DNA from: a virus
Virus record (IMG/VR): IMGVR_UViG_3300006028_000002
Coordinates: 1-64,000 of that record
Length of the DNA stretch: 64,000 nt
Reading direction: 5' to 3' (one strand)
The position numbers and the translations under genes were made by a program. Of this stretch, positions 55,570 to 64,000 are shown in pieces. The notes below the pieces were generated by a model that did no database searches, was not told the origin of the DNA, and saw nothing but the letters and a program-made list of their open reading frames with translations. Each line of letters begins with the position of its first letter. Within the stretch, counting starts at the first letter, position 1.

Positions 55570-57508
55570 GCTGCACGTCCACCACGTAGCGCCGGGTCAT
55601 GATGCCGGGGGTATCGGGGATGTCCGCGTAGCGCAGCTGAATCACACCAGCGCGCACCGGCCACGGCCGATAGGGAATAATGCTGTAGCTCAAATCGGAT
55701 GCCTGCGCGCTAGCCTGCGCTCCGGTGGTGGACGGGCTCGTGTCCAGCTGCACCAGCAAATCCAGCGCGCTGGCGTTGACCGTGGCCAGCTGCCCGGAAA
55801 CATCGGATCCGAATCCCACGCCGGCCGCGGTGGCTGTGGTTAACGCCCCCCCGAGCGCTCCCTCCGGCCAGCCGCCCAGATCAGCTGCCGTGGCGACCGC
55901 ATTGCTGGCGCTGTACGCCACGTCCACGCTGGCGGTCAAGGTTTGGGCTGCCCCGGTAGCGCTTGCCCCGGTGAGGGTGCCAGCGTCGTCGTGGATGGCG
56001 GTGAGGTCACTGGCAGCGCCGCTGGCGTCCGCGTCGATGAGTAGGGGGCTGCCAGGGGTGTTGCTGTTGAGGGTCTGCGCTACCCCGGTGCCGGTGGCGT
56101 TGCCCAGTGAGTAGGCATCGTCGTGAGCAGCGCTGACGTCCTGCGCAGCACCTGTAACGCTCGCGGTAGTGAAAGACGGGCCGGCATCGAGGTTGACGCT
56201 CAATCCCTGCGCGGCGCCCGAGCCATCGGCATCGGTACAAGTGGCTACGACGTCGAAATTGGCCGCCATGTCGCTGGCAGCACCCGTGGCCGTGGCCGTG
56301 GTAAGGGAAGGCCCGGCGTCCAGTTTGACGCTCAGATCATTAGCCGTGCCGGTAGCTGACGCAGCGGTATCTGTAGGCGCGCCGTCATAGTTGGCCGTAA
56401 GATCACTCGACGCACCGGCTCCGGTAGCGCTACCGGGGCCGGAGTCCACCTGGCCACCCACGCCGGCTGCCGTGCCCGAGCCATCAGCATCGATGGTGCC
56501 GGCATCAATCTGGGTGGTAAGGCTTTGTGCCGCACCCGAGCCGGCCGCCTCAGCAGTTAGCGGCGAGTCACTGGATCCACCGAGGCTCTGTGCGGCCCCG
56601 GTGCCGGCCGCCTCCGCAGACAGGAACACGCTGGCCGCGAGGGTGACATCCCAGGCTGTTGAGCTCGTGCTGGCTGTACCAATACCGGCGTCAGCGCCGC
56701 CGCCCTGGTCCTGTGCGACACCAATGCCGGTGGCACTGCCAGGCGTGGCCGCGAAATCGTAGTTAGCACTCAGATCGTTGGCAGTACCGGTGCCGCTGGC
56801 CGCGGTGTAGCTCGAATCGCTGGATCCGGTGACGTCTTGCGCTGCCCCGGTGGCGGTTGCGGCGGTGAGGGTGCCGCTGGCATCCGCTGAGGCGGTGTGA
56901 ATCTCCAGGGCGCTGATATTGGAGCTGAATGATCCGGAGGGGGAGGAAACCCCGATGCTCTTGGTAGCGATCGCTCCGGCGTTCAGATAGATGCCCGGGT
57001 AATTGGAAATCGTGCCGTTGGTGGTGCCCTCGGCCGTAAACGAGCCCGCATCCGAGGTGATCCAGGTGACCGGGCCACCGCTGTCCGCGTCTTTCAAAAT
57101 GATGGCAATAGCCGAGTTGGCTGCGCCCGCCGCAATCGTGGTGTTTTCGGTACCGGTGGCAGCATCCGCATAGGCTGCGGTACCGCCGAAAGTGCCATCC
57201 GCCCCAGTGAGCCGCAACACGATGCAGCCCCAGACAACCCCGGCGGTGGATGAAACGGTGAGCGTAAACGTTTGCGTCCCCGAGCTGGGCGCCGTGATGA
57301 TGGCACTGGAGCCATAGGTGGTGTTTTTGTTGACCCGGTTCGTATAGGTCAGCGCTGGGCTGCCCCCGGAGGCGGAGAATGTATTACTTAATCCACCAGA
57401 GCAGCACAAGATGACCAGCACGTCGTTTGCGGCGACCGTGACACTGCCCGTTTTGTTTCCGGTGCCGGTCCACGTATCGATGTAGGTTGCCGCAACTGCA
57501 ATGGCCAC
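55559..57508 (-). CDS. Modular repeat protein, fibre head plus ~17 repeats
   Basis: 649 residues. The first ~210 form a module shared with the gene at 54491-55183; after it come about 17 repeats (LTAATATGAAQDV, LIDADASGAASDL, CTDADGSGAAQGL) of the same family as the 837-residue protein, then a distinct C-terminus (VRAGVIQLRYADIPDTPGIM). Start GTG 57508 follows a CAGGGTAGGTGGG element. A likely tail-fibre or adhesin with a beta-solenoid stalk. Confidence 0.75.
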   Translation of the reverse strand: MAIAVAATYIDTWTGTGNKTGSVTVAANDVLVILCCSGGLSNTFSASGGSPALTYTNRVNKNTTYGSSAIITAPSSGTQTFTLTVSSTAGVVWGCIVLRLTGADGTFGGTAAYADAATGTENTTIAAGAANSAIAIILKDADSGGPVTWITSDAGSFTAEGTTNGTISNYPGIYLNAGAIATKSIGVSSPSGSFSSNISALEIHTASADASGTLTAATATGAAQDVTGSSDSSYTAASGTGTANDLSANYDFAATPGSATGIGVAQDQGGGADAGIGTASTSSTAWDVTLAASVFLSAEAAGTGAAQSLGGSSDSPLTAEAAGSGAAQSLTTQIDAGTIDADGSGTAAGVGGQVDSGPGSATGAGASSDLTANYDGAPTDTAASATGTANDLSVKLDAGPSLTTATATGAASDMAANFDVVATCTDADGSGAAQGLSVNLDAGPSFTTASVTGAAQDVSAAHDDAYSLGNATGTGVAQTLNSNTPGSPLLIDADASGAASDLTAIHDDAGTLTGASATGAAQTLTASVDVAYSASNAVATAADLGGWPEGALGGALTTATAAGVGFGSDVSGQLATVNASALDLLVQLDTSPSTTGAQASAQASDLSYSIIPYRPWPVRAGVIQLRYADIPDTPGIMTRRYVVDVQLTD

Positions 57509-57516
57509 GCAGCCCA

Positions 57517-57525
57517 CCTACCCTG
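57517..57525 (-). promoter_or_regulatory. Start-associated element CAGGGTAGG
   Basis: Minus-strand CAGGGTAGGTGGGCTGC before GTG 57508, the same layout as at the GIY-YIG gene (7475). Confidence 0.45.
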
Positions 57526-57569
57526 TCAGATCCGGCCCCATCCCCGCATTGTGGGACACCACAAAAAAT

Positions 57570-58061
57570 TCACAGGGTAAACAGCATCATCCCGTTCGCC
57601 GGGATCACCACGGTGAGCTTACCGCTGGAAACCGCCACCGCTGACCCGAACTGGTTAAAACAGATTCCCTGTTTGGCGACCGGCGTTGCGATGGTGAAAT
57701 CGTAAATGAACACTCCCTGAATATTGCTCATTGTCGCGGCGGTGCCGCTCACCGGGTTGGTGGCCGTCGTGAATTTCACCTGGGCGGACACCGAGACATC
57801 GATGGTGGGCGTCGTGATGTTGACGCCGCCCTGCGCCCACTGGCCCGTTTGGTACACCTGGGGAGTCCCGGTCGCACCGCCGGTCGCCGACCACACTCCG
57901 GCGCTGTAGGCGAAGTTAGCGGCGGTCACATTCTGGTCAGGGGTGATGGTGTTGTCATACAACGCCATCGTAATAGTGTGCGTGTCAAGGTCAAAGGCAG
58001 CGGTCTGAGTGAAAAGATCCGCGAGAAACTGCCGGGAAACCTTACTTGCTGTCCAGGCCAT
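57570..58061 (-). CDS. Minor tail/structural protein
   Basis: 163 residues, MAWTASKVSRQFLADLFTQT, alpha then beta, ending VVIPANGMMLFTL. Resembles phage proteins that cap or decorate the tail tip. Overlaps the next gene by 20 bases. Confidence 0.6.
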   Translation of the reverse strand: MAWTASKVSRQFLADLFTQTAAFDLDTHTITMALYDNTITPDQNVTAANFAYSAGVWSATGGATGTPQVYQTGQWAQGGVNITTPTIDVSVSAQVKFTTATNPVSGTAATMSNIQGVFIYDFTIATPVAKQGICFNQFGSAVAVSSGKLTVVIPANGMMLFTL

Positions 58062-58362
58062 CGCGGGCCTCCTCTATATCGTCTGCGTCCGCCACTGCGG
58101 TATCCGGGTAAGCACAGGTATCAAAAGAACCATCAGGGCGTTCGGTGTAGACGGCGCTCACCGGTCGGCCATTGTCATCGGTGTTGACCCGATTGCGCCC
58201 CACATAATCCCCGCGTTCCATCACCACGTGGCGCGTTTTGCTACCCGGGGGTACGAGGGGAACCATAAGCCCAGCCACCGAGGGACACGGATGCAGCGGC
58301 ATCGAGGCATCAACAGTGCGCGCCGTCGCCGAGCACTTCTCGCATTCCCACATATGGATCAC
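58042..58362 (-). CDS. Small Cys-containing protein
   Basis: 106 residues, MIHMWECEKCSATARTVDAS, where CEKC plus LHPCP may bind zinc. Acidic C-terminus. Function unknown. Confidence 0.55.
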   Translation of the reverse strand: MIHMWECEKCSATARTVDASMPLHPCPSVAGLMVPLVPPGSKTRHVVMERGDYVGRNRVNTDDNGRPVSAVYTERPDGSFDTCAYPDTAVADADDIEEARDGLDSK

Positions 58363-58380
58363 AAGAATCTCTCCCTCAAC

Positions 58381-58821
58381 TCACGCCGATGGCCGGGCCG
58401 CCTCAAAATCCACCTCGTACACTTGGTTGACGATGCGCGATTTGTAACCGGTAATCGGGTCCGTCATCTCAGCTTGCACAATGACTAGCGGGCACCGCCA
58501 AGCATTTGTCTGGGTGGGGGCCACGTGAATAGACACCCGGTTGGGGAAGTCCTGACCCCCGGCGGTGATCGTGCCCCAGCTAGGATCGGTGGGCGTGGTG
58601 TCCCACTCGGACACGATCGGCATGGTCATCCGGTAGCGCCACGTCAGATACAGCGGGCGCCCCAACACGAAACGCTGGTACAACGCGCGCGCCACCGCAT
58701 GCACGGTAAACCCGGTGACGTTGACCAGGCTGCCCGTGCGCACGTCGCGGATATTGTCGGCCTCGATCCAACAGTCGGTGCCCTGGAGAATAACCCCCTG
58801 ATTACCGGGAACGGTGGGCAT
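58381..58821 (-). CDS. Structural protein
   Basis: 146 residues, MPTVPGNQGVILQGTDCWIE, beta-rich, with RPLYLTWRYRMTMP and ITGYKSRIVNQVYEVDFE. Coupled to the next gene (shared base at 58821). Probably a minor tail protein. Confidence 0.6.
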   Translation of the reverse strand: MPTVPGNQGVILQGTDCWIEADNIRDVRTGSLVNVTGFTVHAVARALYQRFVLGRPLYLTWRYRMTMPIVSEWDTTPTDPSWGTITAGGQDFPNRVSIHVAPTQTNAWRCPLVIVQAEMTDPITGYKSRIVNQVYEVDFEAARPSA

Positions 58822-59333
58822 CAGTAATCCCCGATGATCGTAGAAGGCCCGAGTGCAGTGACAATCAAAGAAGTGGGGGAGACCGCGGTCAACGTGCCGG
58901 TACCAGAGCCAATCCGCACGATGCTACCTGCGAAATAATCAAGCTCAGCCGCAGTGGTTTTATAGATAACACGCAGGGTGCCGCGATTCTGTTCGGGAGT
59001 GATATAGGTACCGATAGCCGCGCACTCGCCCAAAATAGTGCCGCTCACCGAGGTCAACCTTATTTTCATGGACACATCATTACCGGCGGCTGAGGCCACA
59101 AAATACAAATTAAAATCCAACTGAAAAACGCTATTGGCGGTCAGCGCCAAAGTCTGAGTATCGATGACAATAGTCTCGATAGTTGCCACTGCGGCACCGG
59201 CTGAGGTCTGGCGTTTACCACCAATCACCCCGAGCGCATCCACTGCGGTAGCGAGCGACTGAATGTCAGCGGGAACGTTGGGCGAGGCGGACAACGCCGG
59301 ATAGGGAAGCCCATACTTGGAGGTGGTAGGCAC
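58821..59333 (-). CDS. Tail fibre-like structural protein
   Basis: 170 residues, MPTTSKYGLPYPALSASPNV, containing VPADIQSLATAVDAL, the start of a common phage tail-protein module, and beta strands after it. Likely virion surface. Confidence 0.65.
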   Translation of the reverse strand: MPTTSKYGLPYPALSASPNVPADIQSLATAVDALGVIGGKRQTSAGAAVATIETIVIDTQTLALTANSVFQLDFNLYFVASAAGNDVSMKIRLTSVSGTILGECAAIGTYITPEQNRGTLRVIYKTTAAELDYFAGSIVRIGSGTGTLTAVSPTSLIVTALGPSTIIGDY

Positions 59334-59348
59334 TCCGTTACCTCCAAT

Positions 59349-60602
59349 TTAGACAGCAAAGGTTACTTGGATGTACGGGGCATAGCCGGTGGTGCCGAAA
59401 CCGCGCATACCGGTTGACGAGTCGGTGAAATTAAAACTTCCGCCCAGCACCGAGTTAGCATTACTGTTCAGAATGTTGGACATCTGGCTGGTAATATCAA
59501 ATCCATTCCAACCAGGCACCACCCACAGATTTTTGACATCGAGCCCGCCAAAACCGTTGTTGGGGAATGTTGTGGCAATCGTTGAGTTGGTGCTCCATTT
59601 CCAGTTCCAGTCCGCCGGGCTGGATGATGACGCGAAACAGTAGTAGAACATCGCGGCGCTCAGTACCGTGGCGCTCGCCAAATCCGTGCGCATGGTGGCC
59701 GCATCGAACGTCCACATATTCGACTCATCGCCAAATGAGCGCCCAGACAGGGACCACGAGTAGATGTTGTTGTCGCCGTCCGGTGAGCCGATGAAATTAC
59801 CGTTGTGGTCGTACGAGCGGGAACCGGTGGCCCGGTAGATCTTGACGTGAGTCTGGGCACCACTGGCCGGCCCCAACTCGGCGATGCGCAGCCATGACCC
59901 GGATTGCAGGATGGCCGGGGTTGCATTCGCGGTGGCCTGTGAGAAACGTAATTGCAGCAACCCGCCCGTGTCCGAGGTGGAAAACCAAGCGGAGGGACGG
60001 GCGACCGCGCTGGCGCCGAAACCGAAAATAGTCTGAGTGGTGGCGTCTCCGTACGCGGTAGCCGTATTGAAAATCGGGTAGTCATCGGTGCCGGTGCTCA
60101 CATCGCCGAATGTGTTCCATTTGCAGGCCATGTTGGGCGGACCGGTCCAACCGAATTTGATATTTGAGCTGCTGGTCGCGTTGTAAAACAGCGTGCCATC
60201 GATGCCATACTGGGTATTGTCGTTGAGCAGGAAATTTAGCAGCCCGGCATCGGCCATCGTGGTGGTGTTGGTGACCGGCACATCGCTGCGTAGAGAGCGA
60301 TACCGGATCGGATCAATAAAGGTCACAGATCTGGAGGAACCCAGGTTACCCATGATGATGTAGCCGCCGGGCACCTTGGCCAGTAGTACCTCGCCCACGG
60401 TGAGCCCGTTGGGGGAGCACACCGGTACATTGATGAGCAGTACCGCACCACCCAGCAGTACGGTATTGGCAAAGCTGGTGGCGTCCCAGGTCAGTAGCTC
60501 CGCCGCACTCCAGTCCTGGGTGGAGGACGGCAGGCCCGGGATGTTGGTGGGCGCGATGAACTGCCGCGACATCGTAAATGCATCGGTGCCCGGATTGGTC
60601 AT
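59349..60602 (-). CDS. Large structural protein
   Basis: 417 residues, rich in Ser/Thr/Asn, with strands such as GWTGPPNMACKWNTFGDVST. No family assigned; probably a tail-tip or receptor protein. Four-base overlap with the following gene. Confidence 0.6.
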   Translation of the reverse strand: MTNPGTDAFTMSRQFIAPTNIPGLPSSTQDWSAAELLTWDATSFANTVLLGGAVLLINVPVCSPNGLTVGEVLLAKVPGGYIIMGNLGSSRSVTFIDPIRYRSLRSDVPVTNTTTMADAGLLNFLLNDNTQYGIDGTLFYNATSSSNIKFGWTGPPNMACKWNTFGDVSTGTDDYPIFNTATAYGDATTQTIFGFGASAVARPSAWFSTSDTGGLLQLRFSQATANATPAILQSGSWLRIAELGPASGAQTHVKIYRATGSRSYDHNGNFIGSPDGDNNIYSWSLSGRSFGDESNMWTFDAATMRTDLASATVLSAAMFYYCFASSSSPADWNWKWSTNSTIATTFPNNGFGGLDVKNLWVVPGWNGFDITSQMSNILNSNANSVLGGSFNFTDSSTGMRGFGTTGYAPYIQVTFAV

Positions 60603-60988
60603 GGCAGATCCGCCGTGAACAGTACCGCCAGCGCCCGGAAAGACATGGTGTCGCTCGCGCCGCCGGTTATTCTGCCGGCGAAACGCAGGGATTGTCCGGC
60701 GCCCACGCCGCCTACATTGGCGAGCGCGTTACCGGCCGCTGAGATCGTACTGGAGGTGCCGGGAATGTTTGTCCAGCTCGCTCCCCCATCGGCACTGGAT
60801 TGCACCGTCCACGTGAGCGTGGGGGCGCCGCTGATAGCTCCCACGTAGAGCAGCAGCTCCAGATCGGCGATCAGCCAACGGGGATACCGGGTGGCGTATG
60901 CGGGGGATGCGTAGTTGCCGACCCCTCGGACAGCGTAGGGCATCGCGACCACCCAGACCACCGAATGCACCCCCGCCGGTAGCGGCAT
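60599..60988 (-). CDS. Minor structural protein
   Basis: 129 residues, MPLPAGVHSVVWVVAMPYAV, beta-rich with WTVQSSADGGASWTNIPG. GAGGGGG site. Part of the tail operon. Confidence 0.6.
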   Translation of the reverse strand: MPLPAGVHSVVWVVAMPYAVRGVGNYASPAYATRYPRWLIADLELLLYVGAISGAPTLTWTVQSSADGGASWTNIPGTSSTISAAGNALANVGGVGAGQSLRFAGRITGGASDTMSFRALAVLFTADLP

Positions 60989-61000
60989 AACACCCCCTCA

Positions 61001-61168
61001 TCAATCCCGGCGTGCCCAGCCGTACTCCACACAATGGTGTAGGGCCATGCTCACCTGAGTCTCGGTGGGTCGGCGCACGTACGGGACGCCGTAGGCCAGT
61101 TCCATCAGAAAACGTCCCTCCGAGGCGTAGCGCCCCAACGACGTCGGCGGTGTCTGGAGTAACGGCAT
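61001..61168 (-). CDS. Small basic protein in the tail operon
   Basis: 55 residues, MPLLQTPPTSLGRYASEGRF..., one helix with basic ends. AGGGGG site before ATG 61168. Function unknown. Confidence 0.55.
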   Translation of the reverse strand: MPLLQTPPTSLGRYASEGRFLMELAYGVPYVRRPTETQVSMALHHCVEYGWARRD

Positions 61169-61180
61169 TACAACCCCCTA

Positions 61181-62410
61181 TCAGGCCAACACGCCGAGAC
61201 CCAGCTGGAGACCTTCAGTAGCCAGCGGAATCCGGGTAATAACCTGCGCCGGTTTGTTCACGTTAAGAGGCAGCGTCATCGAGTCCACAATCGCACGTAC
61301 CGGGTTGGTGTTGGGCCACACGATCACATCGATCGGATCGAACGGCTGGAGCGCCGGGTTAGGGATGGTTTGCAGGGTGAACGTCAGCGGCAACGATCGA
61401 TAACGCCGCAGCAACGCCTCACCAGCCAGCACGACATCGCCGTCTGTCTGGAGTAGTGGGCTGGAATAGTAGGTGGTAGCCGGGCCGAACACGTGCGGAT
61501 AGGTGGTGGAGTTCCAGGCCAGCGGACTGGCCGAGTCGGCATTATACGAAATGATGAAATCAGTGATCGAGTTCGGGTCTGTGCCGTACGCGGTCACTAT
61601 GTTGACGACGTTTGTCCGCTTTGTTGACCGGGTGGCTGAGATGACGTTGCCACCCTTGCCGGCCGCCAGTGTGGCTTTCGGTGTGGAGTAGTCCACCAGC
61701 AGGGAGAACACTTCCATGCCGCCATCATTGTTAAATTTGATGGCCGAGTTGTAGATATGGATCAGATCAGCGAGATAGGAATACGTGCTATCCTGCACCA
61801 GCTGATCGCCCACGATGACCGTCTTATCCGGATCGTATCCGGTCCACGTGATCGGCACCCGTACGTTGTAATAAGCACCCGGACCTGCCGGCGACACCCC
61901 CGGGTATGTCTGCTGCTGCGGAATAGCAATGCCGTTGACCAGGCGCTCAAACACGTCCCGGTGCGTGTTTCTATCATTGATCGGAATTGGCATCTGGACG
62001 GAGTTCTGCTGGATCTGCGCGATCCGATCCAGCGCAATGATCTCGATGGGCCCATAGGGTGCGTTATTCTGAGTGACCTGCTCAATCCTATGATAACCGA
62101 GCGGCACCAATTCTTTGTCCCCGTTGGCGTATTCCACACCAAGTTTGACGTACAGTTCCGCGCCGTACGGCTGAAAGGCAGTCCAGGGGTCTATAAATCC
62201 AGGCACCGCGAGATTGCCGGGCACCGTGACGGTCAATGTGGATTTGACGTCGGTCAAAGAACTGATCGTTAAAGTGCCATCGACCACCGGGATATTGATA
62301 CCGGTCGGGTTGGTGCCGAATTGTGGCACTGGGTTGCACAAGGTGATCTGGTACGCGGCCCGGTAGCTTCCCTGTACGGCATTAAGGAAACGCTGGCTTA
62401 CGGGATGCAC
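61181..62410 (-). CDS. Minor tail protein (DUF5047-like)
   Basis: 409 residues from GTG 62410 (AGGGGG site). MHPVSQRFLNAVQGSYRAAY is the start of DUF5047-type actinophage minor tail proteins. Later YGPIEIIALDRIAQIQQNSV and VIVGDQLVQDS fit. Such proteins sit at the tail tip after the tape measure. Confidence 0.75.
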   Translation of the reverse strand: MHPVSQRFLNAVQGSYRAAYQITLCNPVPQFGTNPTGINIPVVDGTLTISSLTDVKSTLTVTVPGNLAVPGFIDPWTAFQPYGAELYVKLGVEYANGDKELVPLGYHRIEQVTQNNAPYGPIEIIALDRIAQIQQNSVQMPIPINDRNTHRDVFERLVNGIAIPQQQTYPGVSPAGPGAYYNVRVPITWTGYDPDKTVIVGDQLVQDSTYSYLADLIHIYNSAIKFNNDGGMEVFSLLVDYSTPKATLAAGKGGNVISATRSTKRTNVVNIVTAYGTDPNSITDFIISYNADSASPLAWNSTTYPHVFGPATTYYSSPLLQTDGDVVLAGEALLRRYRSLPLTFTLQTIPNPALQPFDPIDVIVWPNTNPVRAIVDSMTLPLNVNKPAQVITRIPLATEGLQLGLGVLA

Positions 62411-62423
62411 CCGGGGGCACCCC

Positions 62424-63845
62424 CTACATCGTCCAGAGCGCGTCAATCGGCTGGCCACGCAGATTCAGGATCGCCTGATAGGTGGCATTCGCGGCCAGTG
62501 TCGCAGCGTAGTCCGCATAGTTGGTGAGCAACGCTGCATAGGTGACCAGGTTGCCGACAATCGAGATGTCTGGCATGACCACTTCAGTCAATGGGACTTT
62601 GATCAATGCCCGGACGCTGCGGTGCGAGGGCCGCGCGTAGCTGTAGTTGCCCACTGCGCCGTACATGGGTTGAAACGCCACATTCGGCGGCGTGTGCACG
62701 AACACCACATTGCCGACCGTGAGCACCAGCTCGATGGCTTGTAGCTCGGCGACGCTATCCGCCCAGACATGCAAGGTGACGGTGCGAGGGGAAGCTACAT
62801 CCTGGTAGGCGGTGGCGTCGCGCTGGGCGTGGATCGCATAGGTGGCGGTGCGCGCAGTACGGGCGTTGTCCGACCAGTCCACCATGGTGATCGAGCGATT
62901 CAGGTAGGGGACTTCGGGCACCTTGAGCCACACCGCGACCATATAAGGCGTAATGGCGGCCACGGTGCGAGTGACATAGGCCGAGGATTGCAAGGCCACC
63001 ATGACGCCGTAGGAAATCCCTACGCTGCCGCCGGTCACCACGAACGCGCCGGAAGCCACCGGAGCAGCGGTGGGGGTCAGCAGGTAGTCCCAGACCAGCC
63101 CCGCGCCGGATCCGAGGCTCGATGAGATGTCACCCAGCTCGATAGCGCCGGCCAGGGTAGCGACTGAGGTCCAGCTGGATTGCCGCCAGCCCAGGTACAG
63201 GATCGCATCCCACGCCGCGGTGAAAGCGAACAGGCCCGGATAGGTGATGTTGGCCGCGCTCGGATTCTTTTGGTAGGCACTCGCTGCGGGCACCAGATCC
63301 AGATTCCGGAAACACGCGGTCTGCGCAATCACATCAGCGCCGGTCGCACCCGCCGTAATCGTCACAGTCGGCGCGGATTCGGAGGCACTGGCGCGTTTGC
63401 CGAACAATCCCCAGTTGTCCTGCTGCGCAATCACTGAGTAACCGGTGGGCACATTGACAGAGCCGGTGCCCGCGTTGCGGATCGCCCCCCACACGAGTAG
63501 GAGATCACCCTCGCCCCACGTGCTGCCCTGTCCTGCTGGCAGTGCGGGGGTTACCGAGGCATTGTTGGCAGTGGCTGACGTACCTGCCGCCAGAAAACTG
63601 GGTGCACTGATGTCCACCGCAGTGGCGCGATAGTAGTTGGGAACGCCAGCCGAGAACTCATAGTCTGTGACGCTGGCTGCATTCGATACTGCGGCAACCG
63701 ATGCACCGCCCCGGACCGGTGACCAGTGGACCTGATCAATGCTGCGCTCGAACGTAACGGTATCAACCGATGCTGCTAATGAGGAGACGGTAACGGTAAC
63801 TGCGGAAAACGTGTCTGAGTAGGTAAGTGTGAGAACTGGAGACAA
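62424..63845 (-). CDS. Large minor tail protein
   Basis: 473 residues. The N-terminus has Ig/fibronectin-like strands (VDTVTFERSIDQVHWSPVRG); the middle has a GDLLLVWGAIRNAG module like the fibre-head fold; then MVAVWLKVPEVPYLNRSITM and a C-terminal YASYA-like helical end. First complete gene after the tape measure. Likely baseplate or tail tip. Confidence 0.7.
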   Translation of the reverse strand: MSPVLTLTYSDTFSAVTVTVSSLAASVDTVTFERSIDQVHWSPVRGGASVAAVSNAASVTDYEFSAGVPNYYRATAVDISAPSFLAAGTSATANNASVTPALPAGQGSTWGEGDLLLVWGAIRNAGTGSVNVPTGYSVIAQQDNWGLFGKRASASESAPTVTITAGATGADVIAQTACFRNLDLVPAASAYQKNPSAANITYPGLFAFTAAWDAILYLGWRQSSWTSVATLAGAIELGDISSSLGSGAGLVWDYLLTPTAAPVASGAFVVTGGSVGISYGVMVALQSSAYVTRTVAAITPYMVAVWLKVPEVPYLNRSITMVDWSDNARTARTATYAIHAQRDATAYQDVASPRTVTLHVWADSVAELQAIELVLTVGNVVFVHTPPNVAFQPMYGAVGNYSYARPSHRSVRALIKVPLTEVVMPDISIVGNLVTYAALLTNYADYAATLAANATYQAILNLRGQPIDALWTM

Positions 63846-63854
63846 GACTGCCTC

Positions 63855-64000
63855 CTAGTTAATGAGCCCGCGGCCCATGCGTGCGAGTACCGCCGTGGCC
63901 TGATCGCTGCGCCGAATTTCATGGCTGATGATGTCCCGCAACTCCGACTCGCCGATTTTGACCGTGACAAAGGTGTGGCCCGTGTTGATATTGGGGGTGA
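63855..64000 (-). CDS. Probable tape measure protein, C-terminal end
   Basis: Open to the right edge. The minus frame ends FVTVKIGESELRDIISHEIR...VLARMGRGLIN then TAG at 63855. A 'V-x-I-x-E-x-L-R-D-I' strand-helix before a GRG end is typical of the tape measure C-terminus, which lies before minor tail genes. The size is outside the window. Confidence 0.55.
   Translation of the reverse strand, partial: TPNINTGHTFVTVKIGESELRDIISHEIRRSDQATAVLARMGRGLIN

Noticed and set aside
1-64000. CRISPR array
   Set aside because: No run of regularly spaced identical 24-40 base repeats with unique spacers was seen. The repeats at 26.8 kb are 11 bp, and those at 49-57 kb are coding.
1-64000. Integrase, terminase, portal, capsid
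   Set aside because: No frame with the expected motifs was seen. These probably lie outside the window.
1-64000. Amber (TAG) recoding as a genome-wide code
   Set aside because: TAG serves as a normal stop in many genes (replicase, tape measure and others), so the TAG at 283 is an isolated case.

Overview
The window reads as one arm of a large, tailed, high-GC actinobacterial bacteriophage or phage-plasmid. The likely hosts are mycolic-acid bacteria such as Rhodococcus, Gordonia, Nocardia or Mycobacterium. This rests on a phage-encoded Lsr2-like silencer, a WhiB protein, frequent GTG starts, dense 4-bp ATGA/TGATG gene overlaps, a Rv2525c-type (DUF1906) lysin and a long block of minor tail genes. 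No integrase, terminase, portal or capsid gene lies in the window, so temperate status and genome ends cannot be judged. No genus can be assigned from sequence alone.

Layout. (1) 1-17 kb, leftward: a replication and recombination operon. It holds a very large primase/polymerase + SF3 helicase + family A DNA polymerase fusion, an endonuclease VII, GIY-YIG and RuvC-like nucleases, MazG and DUF4406 nucleotide proteins, an SNF2 helicase, a Pro/Ala-tailed DNA-binding candidate and a RecB/Cas4-like nuclease. A TTGACA promoter near 17.04 kb can drive it. (2) 17-26 kb, leftward: a DNA-binding regulator, many tiny membrane or Zn-ribbon proteins, a lipoprotein with a His-Me-like motif, a frameshifted DUF457-type membrane protein, an SF2 helicase and an HNH gene. 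(3) 26.3-30.8 kb: a control region. An FtsK/TraB-like translocase (leftward) and an Lsr2-like protein (rightward) are bracketed by two divergent promoters that share a perfect 23-bp box. Next to the translocase lies an array of 11-bp repeats. (4) 30.5-35.6 kb, rightward: small phage genes with WhiB, an HTH protein and a tandem pair of Cys-rich proteins. (5) 35.6-45.8 kb: cargo. A flavin monooxygenase, a secreted vanadium haloperoxidase-like enzyme and a cytochrome P450 sit among small genes, a SprT-like protein and secreted or membrane proteins. (6) 45.9-64 kb, leftward: lysis genes (DUF1906 lysin, holin candidate, membrane proteins), then a long run of minor tail/adhesin genes. These include two proteins built from many ~20-residue Asp/Ala/Gly/Thr repeats. 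The run ends in the C-terminus of a probable tape measure protein at the right edge.

How it fits together: the left arm supplies replication and recombination, the centre regulates and possibly moves or partitions DNA, the cargo probably alters the lysogen or its envelope, and the right arm builds the tail tip and lyses the cell. A recurring GGG(A/G)TAGG element lies before many genes on both strands and three times supplies the TAG stop of the upstream gene. Five freestanding endonuclease genes of HNH/endonuclease VII type, apparently AT-richer than their neighbours, are scattered between core genes.
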